Assembly (NCBI GenBank): GCA_021848725.1
Contig: JAJZTS010000002.1
Coordinates: forward strand, 1 to 64,000
Source: Pseudomonadota bacterium
GTDB taxonomy: Bacteria; Pseudomonadota; Gammaproteobacteria; Burkholderiales; Thiobacillaceae
Direction: 5' to 3'
Length of the DNA stretch: 64,000 bases
In this document: positions 17,256 to 25,335 of the stretch, piece after piece
Numbering within the stretch: the first letter of the stretch is position 1
Layout of the letters: each line of letters opens with the position of its first letter
The notes under the pieces: generated by a model
What the model was told of the DNA's origin: nothing
Databases searched by the model: none
Seen by the model: the letters and a program-made list of their open reading frames with translations, nothing else
Position numbers and translations under genes: made by a program

Positions 17256-18348
17256 AGAGTTTTCCAGTCCCCTCGCCCGGCTCGGCAAATTGAAAGCAAA
17301 CTGCCCTGATCTCATTCAAACAGTCCATGAAAGCATCTGTCAAATAAGGATCGAAATGAATGCCACGCTGCGCTCGGATATGATCCAGCGCCTGTTCCAC
17401 CGGCCACGCCGCCTTGTAGGGCCGCGTGCTGGTCAAGGCATCGAACACATCGGCCAAGGCAACGATGCGCCCAACCAATGGAATCGCCTCGGCCCGGCGC
17501 CCGTCCGGATAACCGCTGCCATCCCATTTTTCATGATGGGTCAACGCGATATCGCGCGCCATGGCCAGCAACGGCGCATCGTGACCGTCGAGCAGCTCGG
17601 CCCCGATCCGGGCATGCGTCTGCATGATGCGCCACTCGTCCGCATCGAGTTTGCCTGGCTTCAGCAAAATCCGATCGGGGATACCGATCTTGCCGATATC
17701 GTGCATCGGGCTGGCGTTAAGCAGCAGCTCCGCCTCCGGCACGCTCATGCCCGCCGCGCGACCGACGATCTGCGAAATCTTGCTCATGCGGATGATATGC
17801 AGGCCGGTTTCGTTATCGCGGAATTCCGCCGCCCGGCCGAGCCGGCGAATGATCTCCAACCGCGTGTCGTGGATCTCCTGCGTGCGCTCGCGCACATGCG
17901 ACTCCAGGGTCTTGTTCTGTTGGCGCAGGCTCGCCTGAGAGCGCCGCATCTCGACCAAATTACGCACCCGCGTCAGCAACTCCTCGGCATCGAATGGCTT
18001 GGGCACGAAATCGCGCGCCCCCGACCGCAGCGCCCGCAGCCGGCTGTCCCGGTCGACATGGGCGGTTAGCACCAACACGCAGGGCGGGTGCTCCAAGGTC
18101 TGCACTTGTTCGATGATTTGATAGCCATCGAGATGGGGCATTTTTAGGTCGAGCAGCAAAAGGTCGATGGCATGCTGGTCGAGCAGTTCCATCAATTGCC
18201 GCGGGTCGTTCAGTCCGTGAACGTTGGTGTGCCCGCTCTCGCGTAATAGCTGGACCAGCAGGCTGACGTTGGCCGGCTCGTCATCCAGGACGACGATCCC
18301 GCCCACCTTCCACTGGTTGAAATCAAGAAAACTTACTGCCGCGTTCAT
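17248..18348 (-). CDS. Response regulator with HD-GYP c-di-GMP phosphodiesterase domain
   Basis: A 366-residue protein. The receiver domain (VVLDDEPANV, phospho-acceptor in LLLLDLKMPHLDG, KPFDAEEL) is followed by a coiled-coil stretch and an HD-GYP domain with MHDIGKIGIPD and HHEKWDGSGYPDG, so the metal ligands and GYP motif of active c-di-GMP phosphodiesterases are present. The ATG at 18348 overlaps the end of the upstream histidine kinase gene by 26 bases. Position and overlap suggest that the hybrid kinase phosphorylates this protein, the downstream phosphatase regulator, or both. Confidence 0.9.
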   Translation of the reverse strand: MNAAVSFLDFNQWKVGGIVVLDDEPANVSLLVQLLRESGHTNVHGLNDPRQLMELLDQHAIDLLLLDLKMPHLDGYQIIEQVQTLEHPPCVLVLTAHVDRDSRLRALRSGARDFVPKPFDAEELLTRVRNLVEMRRSQASLRQQNKTLESHVRERTQEIHDTRLEIIRRLGRAAEFRDNETGLHIIRMSKISQIVGRAAGMSVPEAELLLNASPMHDIGKIGIPDRILLKPGKLDADEWRIMQTHARIGAELLDGHDAPLLAMARDIALTHHEKWDGSGYPDGRRAEAIPLVGRIVALADVFDALTSTRPYKAAWPVEQALDHIRAQRGIHFDPYLTDAFMDCLNEIRAVCFQFAEPGEGTGKLYG

Positions 18349-21300
18349 ACTCGGGTTCCTCACTTGCGCCGAATACCGAATCCAACACCCCATACAGGCG
18401 TCGGATATCGACAGGTTTGGTCAAATAGTCTTGAAAACCTGCCGCCCTCGCCTTCTCTATGTCGCGCGACATCGCCGCCGCGGTCACCGCAACGACCGGG
18501 ATCGAAGCGGTCGCCGGGTCGGCCCGTAGCCGCCTCAATACCTCATAGCCGTCCATGACCGGCATATTGATGTCCAACAAGATCAAACCGGGCCGATGCA
18601 CAAAAGCGAACTCCAGCCCCAACTTGGGGGTATGGGCCGTGATCAGCAGCAGGTGCGGGCGCCCCTGCATCATCCGTTCGATCAACTTCAGATTGGCCGG
18701 GTTATCCTCGATATAGAGCACCACGCCGTGCCCTGAGCTTTCGATATGCATGGGTGTCGGGGTCGGTTCAATGCCCCACATCTGCGCCAATGGCGACTCG
18801 TCCAAGACCTGGGCCTGCGGCAACTCCACCCAGAACCGGCTGCCTACTTGCGGTTCGCTTTCAAAACCGATCTGGCCGTGCATGGCCTCGATCAAACGCT
18901 TGCTGATGACCAGGCCGATACCGGTACCTTCCACACCAGTCCGCTCCATGCCTAAACGGCTAAAGGGCTCGAATACCTGAGCCTGCTGGTCGGCGGCAAT
19001 GCCCAAACCCGTGTCCACGACAGACCAGCAAATCCTACCCTTTGCCGCTGGCCAGACTTTGAAGGTCACCGAGCCTTGCGGCCGGTTGTATTTGATCGCG
19101 TTGCTCAGCAGGTTGAGCATCACCTGCTTGAGCCGGACCGCATCGGCCGACACTCGAACCGAGGCATCCAGTTCACCGAGATCGACCTGCAGGTCGATGC
19201 CGCGCTGCTTGGCCAAGGGCTGCATCAGACCAACGCATTCGTTCACGATGTCCAAACAGCGGACCGGCTCGATTTGCAGACTGATGCGGCCAGATTCGAT
19301 CCGAGCCAGATCGAGCACTTCGTTGATCAATTCCAGCAAATGCCGCCCGGCCTTGACGATCTCCCGGACATTCTCCTGCACACCGGCATCGACGCCGCGC
19401 TTCATTTGCAGCAACTGGGCAAAGCCCAAGATGACATTCAGCGGCGTACGCAGCTCGTGGCTCATATTGGACAGGAAATCGGTCTTGGCCTGATTGGCCT
19501 GCTCCGCCACGAGCTTGGCTTGCAGCAGCTTTTCCTCGGCCTTTTTGCGCGCGCTGATGTTGTGGACCACCGCGATCATCAAGGCGCCTTCGTCGGACTG
19601 GATCGGCCGGAGCAACACCTCCACCGGGAACTGCGTGCCGTCCTTGCGCTGATGCACCGTCTCGATCACGCTACCCTCGTCCGTTTCGTCGCCGGCGCGC
19701 TCGAACATCTCGACCAGATCCGGTTGCGCACTCTGGGGCTGGATATCGGCCGGGCCCAGGGTGAACAGCTCCTCCGGGGTGTAGCCCAGCGTTTCCCAAC
19801 CGGTTCGGTTCGCATCGATAAACCGCATGGTTTGCATATCGACCAGATAGATCGCATCCGCCGACGAATCGAGCGCAGCACGAAAACGCCGTAGCGATTC
19901 GTCCCGCTCCATGCGCACGGTGATGTCCTCGGCAATGCCGATGAAATGGGTCAATTGGCCGGCGTCATCCCGAATCGGATCGATGACCAATTCGCACCAG
20001 AACGATTCGCCGTTCTTGCGATAGCTGCGCAGGACGGCGCGTATCGATTTCGATTCATCCAGGCTATCGCCGGACAGGTCCAGGGCCAGTTGATTGGCGG
20101 CCTCGCCCTCCAGGAAACGGTAATTCCGGCCGAGCAATTCGTCGCGCGCATACCCCGTCATCTGCACGAAGGCATGATTGACGTAGATCAGCGGAATCTC
20201 CGGCTGTTTGGCATCGACGATGAAAACCCCCTCGTCCGTCTGCTCCATGGCCCCGGCCAGTAGCCGATTCTGCTCGACCGAGCGCTTGAGTTCGGTGATG
20301 TCCGTGCGCACCGAAACGTATTGGTAGGGTAGGCCATGCTCGTCCAGATAGGGCACGATCGTGCTGGAGACCCAGTATCGCTCGCCGTCTTTGCGCCGAT
20401 TGCACACTTCGCCCTGCCACACCTTGCCGCTGGCGATGGTGGACCACAAATCGTCGAAGAACGCCGGTGGATGCAGCCCGGATTTGAGGATGCGATGACT
20501 TTGGCCGATCAACTCGTCGCGGCTGTAGCCACTGATCTGACAAAAGCGGTCGTTCGCATAGGTGATCCGGCCATGGACATCGGCGATGCTGACAATGGCA
20601 TGCTCGTCCAAGGCGCGTTTTTGGAAAAACGAAGTCCGCAGGCTCGCTTCGAGCTGGTCGCTCGCCACTTCGATGCCATGCAGCAGCTTCCCGATCCGCC
20701 GGCGTACACCATAGGCCACCCAAGCGCCCAACAGCAAGGCGGCCAACCCGGCCGTCACGATCCCATTGACGGCCGTTTGGTGCCGGCGCCGATCGCCGAG
20801 CAGGATGTCTGCCGTCTTGTCGTCCTGGATGTAGGTGAATTGATTGAGCGCCTGAATGACCTGCGCCTGGTCGACCATCACGCGGTCCAGCAGGAAGTGC
20901 TCCGCTTCGCCCTCCCTGCCCGCGGCGAGCAAAGACATCAGCTTGCTACGGTCTTCGGCCAACTTGGCCGACATGATGGCCTGACCTTCCAGCACCGCCC
21001 GCTCGGCCGGGCGCAAATCGAGCGCAACCAGCTTGTGCAGCAGCACCTCGAATTGGCTGTCCAGTTCGCGCAACAGGCGCTCTTTCTCTGCCCGCAGGGC
21101 GGGGGACCGCTCATGCACCAAGCCCTGCATGACCTCGGTTTGCCGATGCGCCAGCCGGTACATGGTCTCGGCCAATCGCGCCTCGGTCTTGTACATGCCG
21201 ACGGCCGACTCCATATCCTGCCGAATCTGATGCATGGCAAGCAAGGCATAGATCGCCAGCAACACGACCAGCCCCAGCACAATGGCGAAGCCCAAGGTCA

Positions 21301-21403
21301 GGCCACGGACCGAGGCCCGCGCAGCGATGCCGCGCGGGTGCTCATGCTTTTTGTACAGCAGGCCTTTCGCCACGCTTAACGCCGCCTCTCGCGGCCTAGG
21401 CAA
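18323..21403 (-). CDS. Membrane-bound hybrid sensor histidine kinase with three PAS domains
   Basis: A 1026-residue inner-membrane sensor. TM1 (~35-57) and TM2 (~225-245) flank a helical periplasmic domain resembling four-helix-bundle ligand domains. The cytoplasmic part has PAS domains at roughly 270-380, 395-510 and 520-640 (PAS/PAC boundaries at RTDITELKR, AEDITVRM and VHNISARKK), then HisKA with FLSNMSHELRTPLN, an HATPase domain with NLLSNAIKYN and GTGIGLVISKRL, and a C-terminal receiver with phospho-acceptor in LILLDINMPVMDG. No clear HAMP domain is visible after TM2. It heads the three-gene signalling operon. The exact start is uncertain: the first ~16 residues look atypical and a later start is possible. 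Confidence 0.88.
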   Translation of the reverse strand: MPRPREAALSVAKGLLYKKHEHPRGIAARASVRGLTLGFAIVLGLVVLLAIYALLAMHQIRQDMESAVGMYKTEARLAETMYRLAHRQTEVMQGLVHERSPALRAEKERLLRELDSQFEVLLHKLVALDLRPAERAVLEGQAIMSAKLAEDRSKLMSLLAAGREGEAEHFLLDRVMVDQAQVIQALNQFTYIQDDKTADILLGDRRRHQTAVNGIVTAGLAALLLGAWVAYGVRRRIGKLLHGIEVASDQLEASLRTSFFQKRALDEHAIVSIADVHGRITYANDRFCQISGYSRDELIGQSHRILKSGLHPPAFFDDLWSTIASGKVWQGEVCNRRKDGERYWVSSTIVPYLDEHGLPYQYVSVRTDITELKRSVEQNRLLAGAMEQTDEGVFIVDAKQPEIPLIYVNHAFVQMTGYARDELLGRNYRFLEGEAANQLALDLSGDSLDESKSIRAVLRSYRKNGESFWCELVIDPIRDDAGQLTHFIGIAEDITVRMERDESLRRFRAALDSSADAIYLVDMQTMRFIDANRTGWETLGYTPEELFTLGPADIQPQSAQPDLVEMFERAGDETDEGSVIETVHQRKDGTQFPVEVLLRPIQSDEGALMIAVVHNISARKKAEEKLLQAKLVAEQANQAKTDFLSNMSHELRTPLNVILGFAQLLQMKRGVDAGVQENVREIVKAGRHLLELINEVLDLARIESGRISLQIEPVRCLDIVNECVGLMQPLAKQRGIDLQVDLGELDASVRVSADAVRLKQVMLNLLSNAIKYNRPQGSVTFKVWPAAKGRICWSVVDTGLGIAADQQAQVFEPFSRLGMERTGVEGTGIGLVISKRLIEAMHGQIGFESEPQVGSRFWVELPQAQVLDESPLAQMWGIEPTPTPMHIESSGHGVVLYIEDNPANLKLIERMMQGRPHLLLITAHTPKLGLEFAFVHRPGLILLDINMPVMDGYEVLRRLRADPATASIPVVAVTAAAMSRDIEKARAAGFQDYLTKPVDIRRLYGVLDSVFGASEEPEYERGSKFS

Positions 21404-21649
21404 GATCTGTGGCCCGGTCGTCTTTGCTCGCTACTGCACGTCAACGGCACCCCCCTAGATCGATCCAGTCGGATATCACCTTCGTTTTTAGCACAGACCC
21501 TCTCGAACCAAGCCGAAGATTGTCATTTGAATTCCTGCCATTAGAACAACTGTTTCATGTAAATGACACATATACCACTTTTTTAAGTGGTTTTATGTGG
21601 CATCGACAAAAAAGTTCTTATGCGGCCGACGGCCTGGGGTGCCGCTTGT

Positions 21650-22306
21650 TCAACGCAGACTGATGATGGGCCAACCCGCCTGTTCGGCATGGGCCCGGAG
21701 CGTAGCGTCGGGATCGACCGCCACCGGGTGGAGGACCTGCGCCAACAGCGGCAGGTCGTTGAGGGAATCGGAATAAAACCAGCTGTCGCCGACATCGGCC
21801 CAAGCCCGGCCCTGTTGGGCCAGCCACTGTTCCAGGCGTTCGACCTTGCCCTCGCGGAACGACGGCGTGCCGACCACGCGGCCGGTGAACTCGCCTTCGA
21901 CCGCCTCCGGCTCGGTCGCAATCAGATGCCCGACGCCCAAGTGGCGGGCAATCGGCGCGGTGACGAAGCTGTTGGTCGCGGTGACGATCACACAGACATC
22001 GGCTGCGTGTTTTTGCAGCAAGGCCGCGGTGCCGGGTGCGATCATCGGGATGACCTTCCGGCTCATGAACTCGGCATGCCAGGCATCGAGCTGCTCACGC
22101 GGGTGCCGGGCCAGCGGCTTCAACTGAAAATCGAGAAATTCGTGGATGTCCAGCGTGCCGGCCTTGTACTGGTCATAGAACTGCTGGTTTCGGGCCTCGT
22201 AGACCTCACGGTCGAGCACGCCTTTTTCGATCAGAAATTGCGCCCATTCGAAATCGGAGTCGCCGGCGAGCAAGGTGTTGTCGAGATCGAACAGGGCGAG
22301 GCGCAT
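21650..22306 (-). CDS. HAD-IB family phosphatase (SerB/histidinol-phosphatase-like)
   Basis: A 218-residue soluble HAD hydrolase. Motif I is LFDLDNTLL (nucleophile and acid Asp), motif II is VTATNS, a motif III lysine lies in SFREGKVERL, and motif IV is FYSDSLNDLPLL. Subfamily IB members remove phosphate from small molecules such as phosphoserine or histidinol phosphate; betaproteobacterial relatives are often annotated as histidinol-phosphatase, but the substrate is not proven here. The start at 22306 puts motif I at the N-terminus and has GGAAAG upstream. It is divergent from the CbiM-like gene, with 49 bases between starts. Confidence 0.85.
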   Translation of the reverse strand: MRLALFDLDNTLLAGDSDFEWAQFLIEKGVLDREVYEARNQQFYDQYKAGTLDIHEFLDFQLKPLARHPREQLDAWHAEFMSRKVIPMIAPGTAALLQKHAADVCVIVTATNSFVTAPIARHLGVGHLIATEPEAVEGEFTGRVVGTPSFREGKVERLEQWLAQQGRAWADVGDSWFYSDSLNDLPLLAQVLHPVAVDPDATLRAHAEQAGWPIISLR

Positions 22307-22355
22307 GAAATTTTCTTTCCGCATAAAATGCGCCGAAGTATAGCCGAGCCCCGAT

Positions 22356-23018
22356 ATGAATCTGATCTCCGCCCACATCCCGACCCCATGGTTATGGCTG
22401 CTCTGGCCGCTGGCCGGCCTGGCGTTCTACGGCATCTGGCGCCAAGCCCGCTGGCGCATGCTGGCCGATCGCGACAACCTCAACGTCTTCGCCGCCGCCT
22501 GCGTCGTCGTGGTGGCGCTATGGTCGATCAAGGCCGGCATCCGGCCCGGCCTCAATTTCCACCTGCTCGGCGCCACCGCGCTGACTTTGATGTTCGGCCC
22601 CTGGTTCGCGTTCTTCGGTCTCAGCCTGGTCCTCGCCATCGTCACCCTATTCAATGGCCAGTTTGCCGCGTATCCGGCCAACCTGCTGATCATGGCCGCG
22701 CTGCCGATCGGCCTGAGCTGGGCGATCTACCGCGTCGTCGACCGTAGGCTACCCAACCACTTGTTCATCTATGTCTTTCTCAACGGTTTCTTCGGCTCGG
22801 CCCTGGCCGTGTCCGCCGTCGGTCTGGCCTCGACCGGTTTCGACGCGCTGGCCGGCGCCTATCCCTTGAACTACCTGCTGGAAAACTACCTGCCGTTTTA
22901 CCTGCTCATGGCCTGGTCCGAGGCCTTCGCCACCGGCATGCTGATCACCGTCCTGGTCGTCTACAAACCTGAATGGGTGAGCACCTTCGACGACCGGCGC
23001 TATCTGCACGGAAAATAG
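22356..23018 (+). CDS. Stand-alone CbiM-like energy-coupling-factor permease
   Basis: A 220-residue membrane protein with about six helices in the CbiM/NikM family, the substrate-specific part of Co/Ni ECF transporters. FHLLGATALTLMFGPW matches the HLLG region whose histidine (here His69) binds metal in NikM. The canonical N-terminus of the family is Met-His, with His2 as a ligand; here it is MNLISAHIP, so His2 is missing and a histidine appears at position 7. No CbiN, CbiQ or CbiO gene is adjacent. It converges on tonB with only 4 bases between stop codons. A small hairpin (CGCAT/ATGCG, 22320-22332) lies just upstream. The partnership with the TonB locus is inferred from context. Confidence 0.75.
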   Translation: MNLISAHIPTPWLWLLWPLAGLAFYGIWRQARWRMLADRDNLNVFAAACVVVVALWSIKAGIRPGLNFHLLGATALTLMFGPWFAFFGLSLVLAIVTLFNGQFAAYPANLLIMAALPIGLSWAIYRVVDRRLPNHLFIYVFLNGFFGSALAVSAVGLASTGFDALAGAYPLNYLLENYLPFYLLMAWSEAFATGMLITVLVVYKPEWVSTFDDRRYLHGK

Positions 23019-23022
23019 ACGT

Positions 23023-23670
23023 CTAGTTCAGCGCGAAGCTAATCGGCACCAACACCCAGCCTTCGATGGCCTCGCTGCCGCGGCGCGCCGGCACGAAGCG
23101 CCAGCGCCCGACCGCATCGCGCGCCGCCTGGTCGAGCCGGGCAAAGCCGCTGCCCTCTTTCACCTGCACCTCGCGCGCCCGGCCATCGGCGCCAACCCAT
23201 ACCCGCAACAGCAGCTTGCCCTCCTCGCCCAGCCGGCGCGACAAGGCGGGATAATTTGGCCGTGGATTGTCCAGATACTCGGCATCGAAGCGTGGCGGCA
23301 GCACCGCTGGCGGCGGACTGGGCATGGCTTGGTTGGCTACCGCTGCCGCCGGGGCCGGGGCCGCGACCGGGGCCAGCGGGGCGGCCGTTTCGGCCGACTT
23401 GGCCGCGGGCAACGCGGCGGGCAGCGCCTCGGTCGTGGCCGGCGGGCTCGGTTGCGCGCGCGGTTTCGTCGCAAGCGGCCGCGCGGCCGGTCGAGGCATG
23501 GCCGTCGGCATTGCCGGCACGGCGGCCGGCAGCAGTTGCACCGTCAAGGGGAGCGGCCCGCCCATCGGCATCGCCTTGTCGCCCAAATGCAGTCGCGCCA
23601 AGGCGAGCGCATGCACGACGAAGGAGAGCGACACCGCCCAGAGCAGCACGCGATCCGTCGTCCCCTTCAT
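23023..23670 (-). CDS. TonB energy-transducer protein
   Basis: A 215-residue TonB-family protein. An N-terminal signal anchor (LLWAVSLSFVVHALALARLHL) is followed by a long Pro/Ala-rich periplasm-spanning stretch (~45-125) and a C-terminal TonB domain with NYPALSRRLGEEGKLLLRVWV and the conserved RWRFVPAR. It couples the proton-motive force through ExbBD to outer-membrane receptors. It is the last gene of the receptor operon, 7 bases after the thioredoxin-like gene, so it is probably dedicated to the receptor encoded upstream. No exbB or exbD is in the window. Confidence 0.9.
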   Translation of the reverse strand: MKGTTDRVLLWAVSLSFVVHALALARLHLGDKAMPMGGPLPLTVQLLPAAVPAMPTAMPRPAARPLATKPRAQPSPPATTEALPAALPAAKSAETAAPLAPVAAPAPAAAVANQAMPSPPPAVLPPRFDAEYLDNPRPNYPALSRRLGEEGKLLLRVWVGADGRAREVQVKEGSGFARLDQAARDAVGRWRFVPARRGSEAIEGWVLVPISFALN

Positions 23671-23677
23671 CGTTACT

Positions 23678-24157
23678 TCAATCCGAGCCCGATTTGAGCC
23701 AGTGGCGCAACGCCATCTCGCTCACCGCACCGCTGACGCCCTGCACGCGGTGCGCCGCATCGAACCAATAGCTGCGCGGCAACTCGCCGCGCCATTGACG
23801 GTCGATAGCGAAACGCAGCCGCGCTGCCCGTGCATCGGCGAATTGCCAGTTGTCGGCATTGCCCAAGCCCAATTCGGCCAGGCGCGCAGTCACTTGCGGC
23901 GCCAACTCGGGCGCATCGACCGAGACCAGCAACACGGGCAGGTCGGGCTGCTCGCGCAGCAACCGGGCGAACAGCTCCAACTCGCCCTGGCAGTGCGGGC
24001 AGTCGACCGACCAAAACGCCAGCAGATAAGGCTTGCCGGCGAAACGCTTGGCCAACTCGGCCGGCGTGTCGGCGGCGAAGGGCTTGGGTGCGCCGGCCAA
24101 GGCCCAGCCCGCGCTCAATGCAAGCAACATCAAGCCGAATCGGAGCAGCCGCCTCAT
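23678..24157 (-). CDS. TlpA-like periplasmic thioredoxin-fold protein
   Basis: A 159-residue protein with an N-terminal signal peptide (LLRFGLMLLALSAGWALA) and a thioredoxin fold whose active site is Cys53-Pro-His-Cys56 in FWSVDCPHCQGE. A conserved cis-proline is plausible at ELPRSYWFD. The CPHC site is the DsbA type, and proteins of this kind reduce or oxidise periplasmic thiols or handle copper. The ATG overlaps the stop of the BNR-repeat gene as ATGA. Its natural partner in this operon is the preceding protein, which carries a Cys-rich CECC motif; this pairing is inference. Confidence 0.85.
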   Translation of the reverse strand: MRRLLRFGLMLLALSAGWALAGAPKPFAADTPAELAKRFAGKPYLLAFWSVDCPHCQGELELFARLLREQPDLPVLLVSVDAPELAPQVTARLAELGLGNADNWQFADARAARLRFAIDRQWRGELPRSYWFDAAHRVQGVSGAVSEMALRHWLKSGSD

Positions 24158-25335
24158 TTCGCCACCGCCATCGCCCGCAAGCCCTCGCGCTCGCTATGCC
24201 AAACCAGCCACGGCTTGCCCTGGCGGTTCAGCAGGATCGGATAATCGACGGTCCCCTCGCTGCTCGCCATGCTGCGCGCCTGGACCCAATGCCGACCGCC
24301 ATCGCGCGATTGCATCGTCCACACGCGATTGGCTTGGCCGTCATATTCCAACCAGGCCACCGTAATTGTGCGGCCGGTGGCGACGACCGCCGGGTGGCCG
24401 GCCTGTGCCGCGTCGTTGCCGAACTTATACGGGGCAGAAAATTTCTGGCCGTCATAGCGGCGGTAGAACAGGCCCTGCCGGGCCTGACCTTGGGTGAACC
24501 AGACCAGGTGCAGGCCGCCCTGCCCATCGGCTGCCAAGGCGCCGCCGTGATGTGGGCAGCCGTCGATCCGCCAATCGTCGTCGCTGGCGCGCATCAGCTG
24601 TCCGGGCTCGCTCAAATCGGCCAGCGCGAAGTCGCGCACATTGCCGTCGAACACTTGGCGCCAGAAGGCCATCGCTTCATTGCCACGCCAAGCCACGGCC
24701 AACCGGCAGCATTCGCAGCTATGCGCCGCGAAACGGCGATTCGCCCCGAAACTGGCGCCGCCGTCGGTCGATTCCGTGACATAGAGCGACGCGCCGGCAA
24801 ACTTCTCGCCGGCAGCAAGCGCAGCCTGGCGCTCGCGCGCATCGAGCCAGGCGATCAGCACGCGTTTGCCAGCAACCAACAAAGCGGGGAAACGGTGGCT
24901 GATCTCGGCGCGGTCGTCGTTCACCGTGACCGGCGCACTGAAGCTACGCCCGCCGTCGGTCGAACGGCTGTAGCGGACATGGCCGGTATAGGGTTTGGCC
25001 AAGGCGATATTCCACAGCACATGCACCGTGCCGTCGGCGGCAACGGCGATCTGCGGCCGGCTCTCGCCCTCGGCGGCAATCGTTTCCGGCAGCGCATTCA
25101 CCGTGACCGGCCAGGTGAAGTGCCGGCCGTTGTCCTCGGATTGGGCGACCTTCAACCGGCCGCTTTCGACCCGTGCCAGCCACAGCCGCCCGGCGTCATC
25201 GAAGGCAACCGCCACCGCCAGAGGCCGCGCCACGGCCTGTTGGGCCGACCACATTGCGGCCATATCGTGCTTGGGCGGCGCGGCCTGTGCCCAACCCACG
25301 GCCAAGGCCGCGACCAACAGCAATCGTCTTACCAC
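24154..25335 (-). CDS. Exported BNR/Asp-box (sialidase-fold) protein with a CxCC motif
   Basis: A 393-residue protein with a signal peptide (LLLVAALAVGWAQAAP) and four Asp-boxes (SEDNGRHF, STDGGRSF, STDGGASF, SRDGGRHW), which mark a six-bladed beta-propeller of the sialidase fold. I see no reason to call it a sialidase. Between the third and fourth boxes lies a cysteine cluster, Cys207-Glu-Cys209-Cys210, with another cysteine before His-His in DGCPHHGG: a possible metal or redox site. I chose the GTG at 25335, which overlaps the receptor stop by 7 bases and places the signal peptide at the N-terminus. It lies between the TonB receptor and the thioredoxin-like gene. Confidence 0.72.
   Translation of the reverse strand: MVRRLLLVAALAVGWAQAAPPKHDMAAMWSAQQAVARPLAVAVAFDDAGRLWLARVESGRLKVAQSEDNGRHFTWPVTVNALPETIAAEGESRPQIAVAADGTVHVLWNIALAKPYTGHVRYSRSTDGGRSFSAPVTVNDDRAEISHRFPALLVAGKRVLIAWLDARERQAALAAGEKFAGASLYVTESTDGGASFGANRRFAAHSCECCRLAVAWRGNEAMAFWRQVFDGNVRDFALADLSEPGQLMRASDDDWRIDGCPHHGGALAADGQGGLHLVWFTQGQARQGLFYRRYDGQKFSAPYKFGNDAAQAGHPAVVATGRTITVAWLEYDGQANRVWTMQSRDGGRHWVQARSMASSEGTVDYPILLNRQGKPWLVWHSEREGLRAMAVAK

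Noticed and set aside
24154-25335. Calling the BNR-repeat protein a sialidase
   Set aside because: Asp-boxes are shared by many propellers; the catalytic arginine triad and the Tyr/Glu pair could not be recognised and there is no sialic acid gene context.
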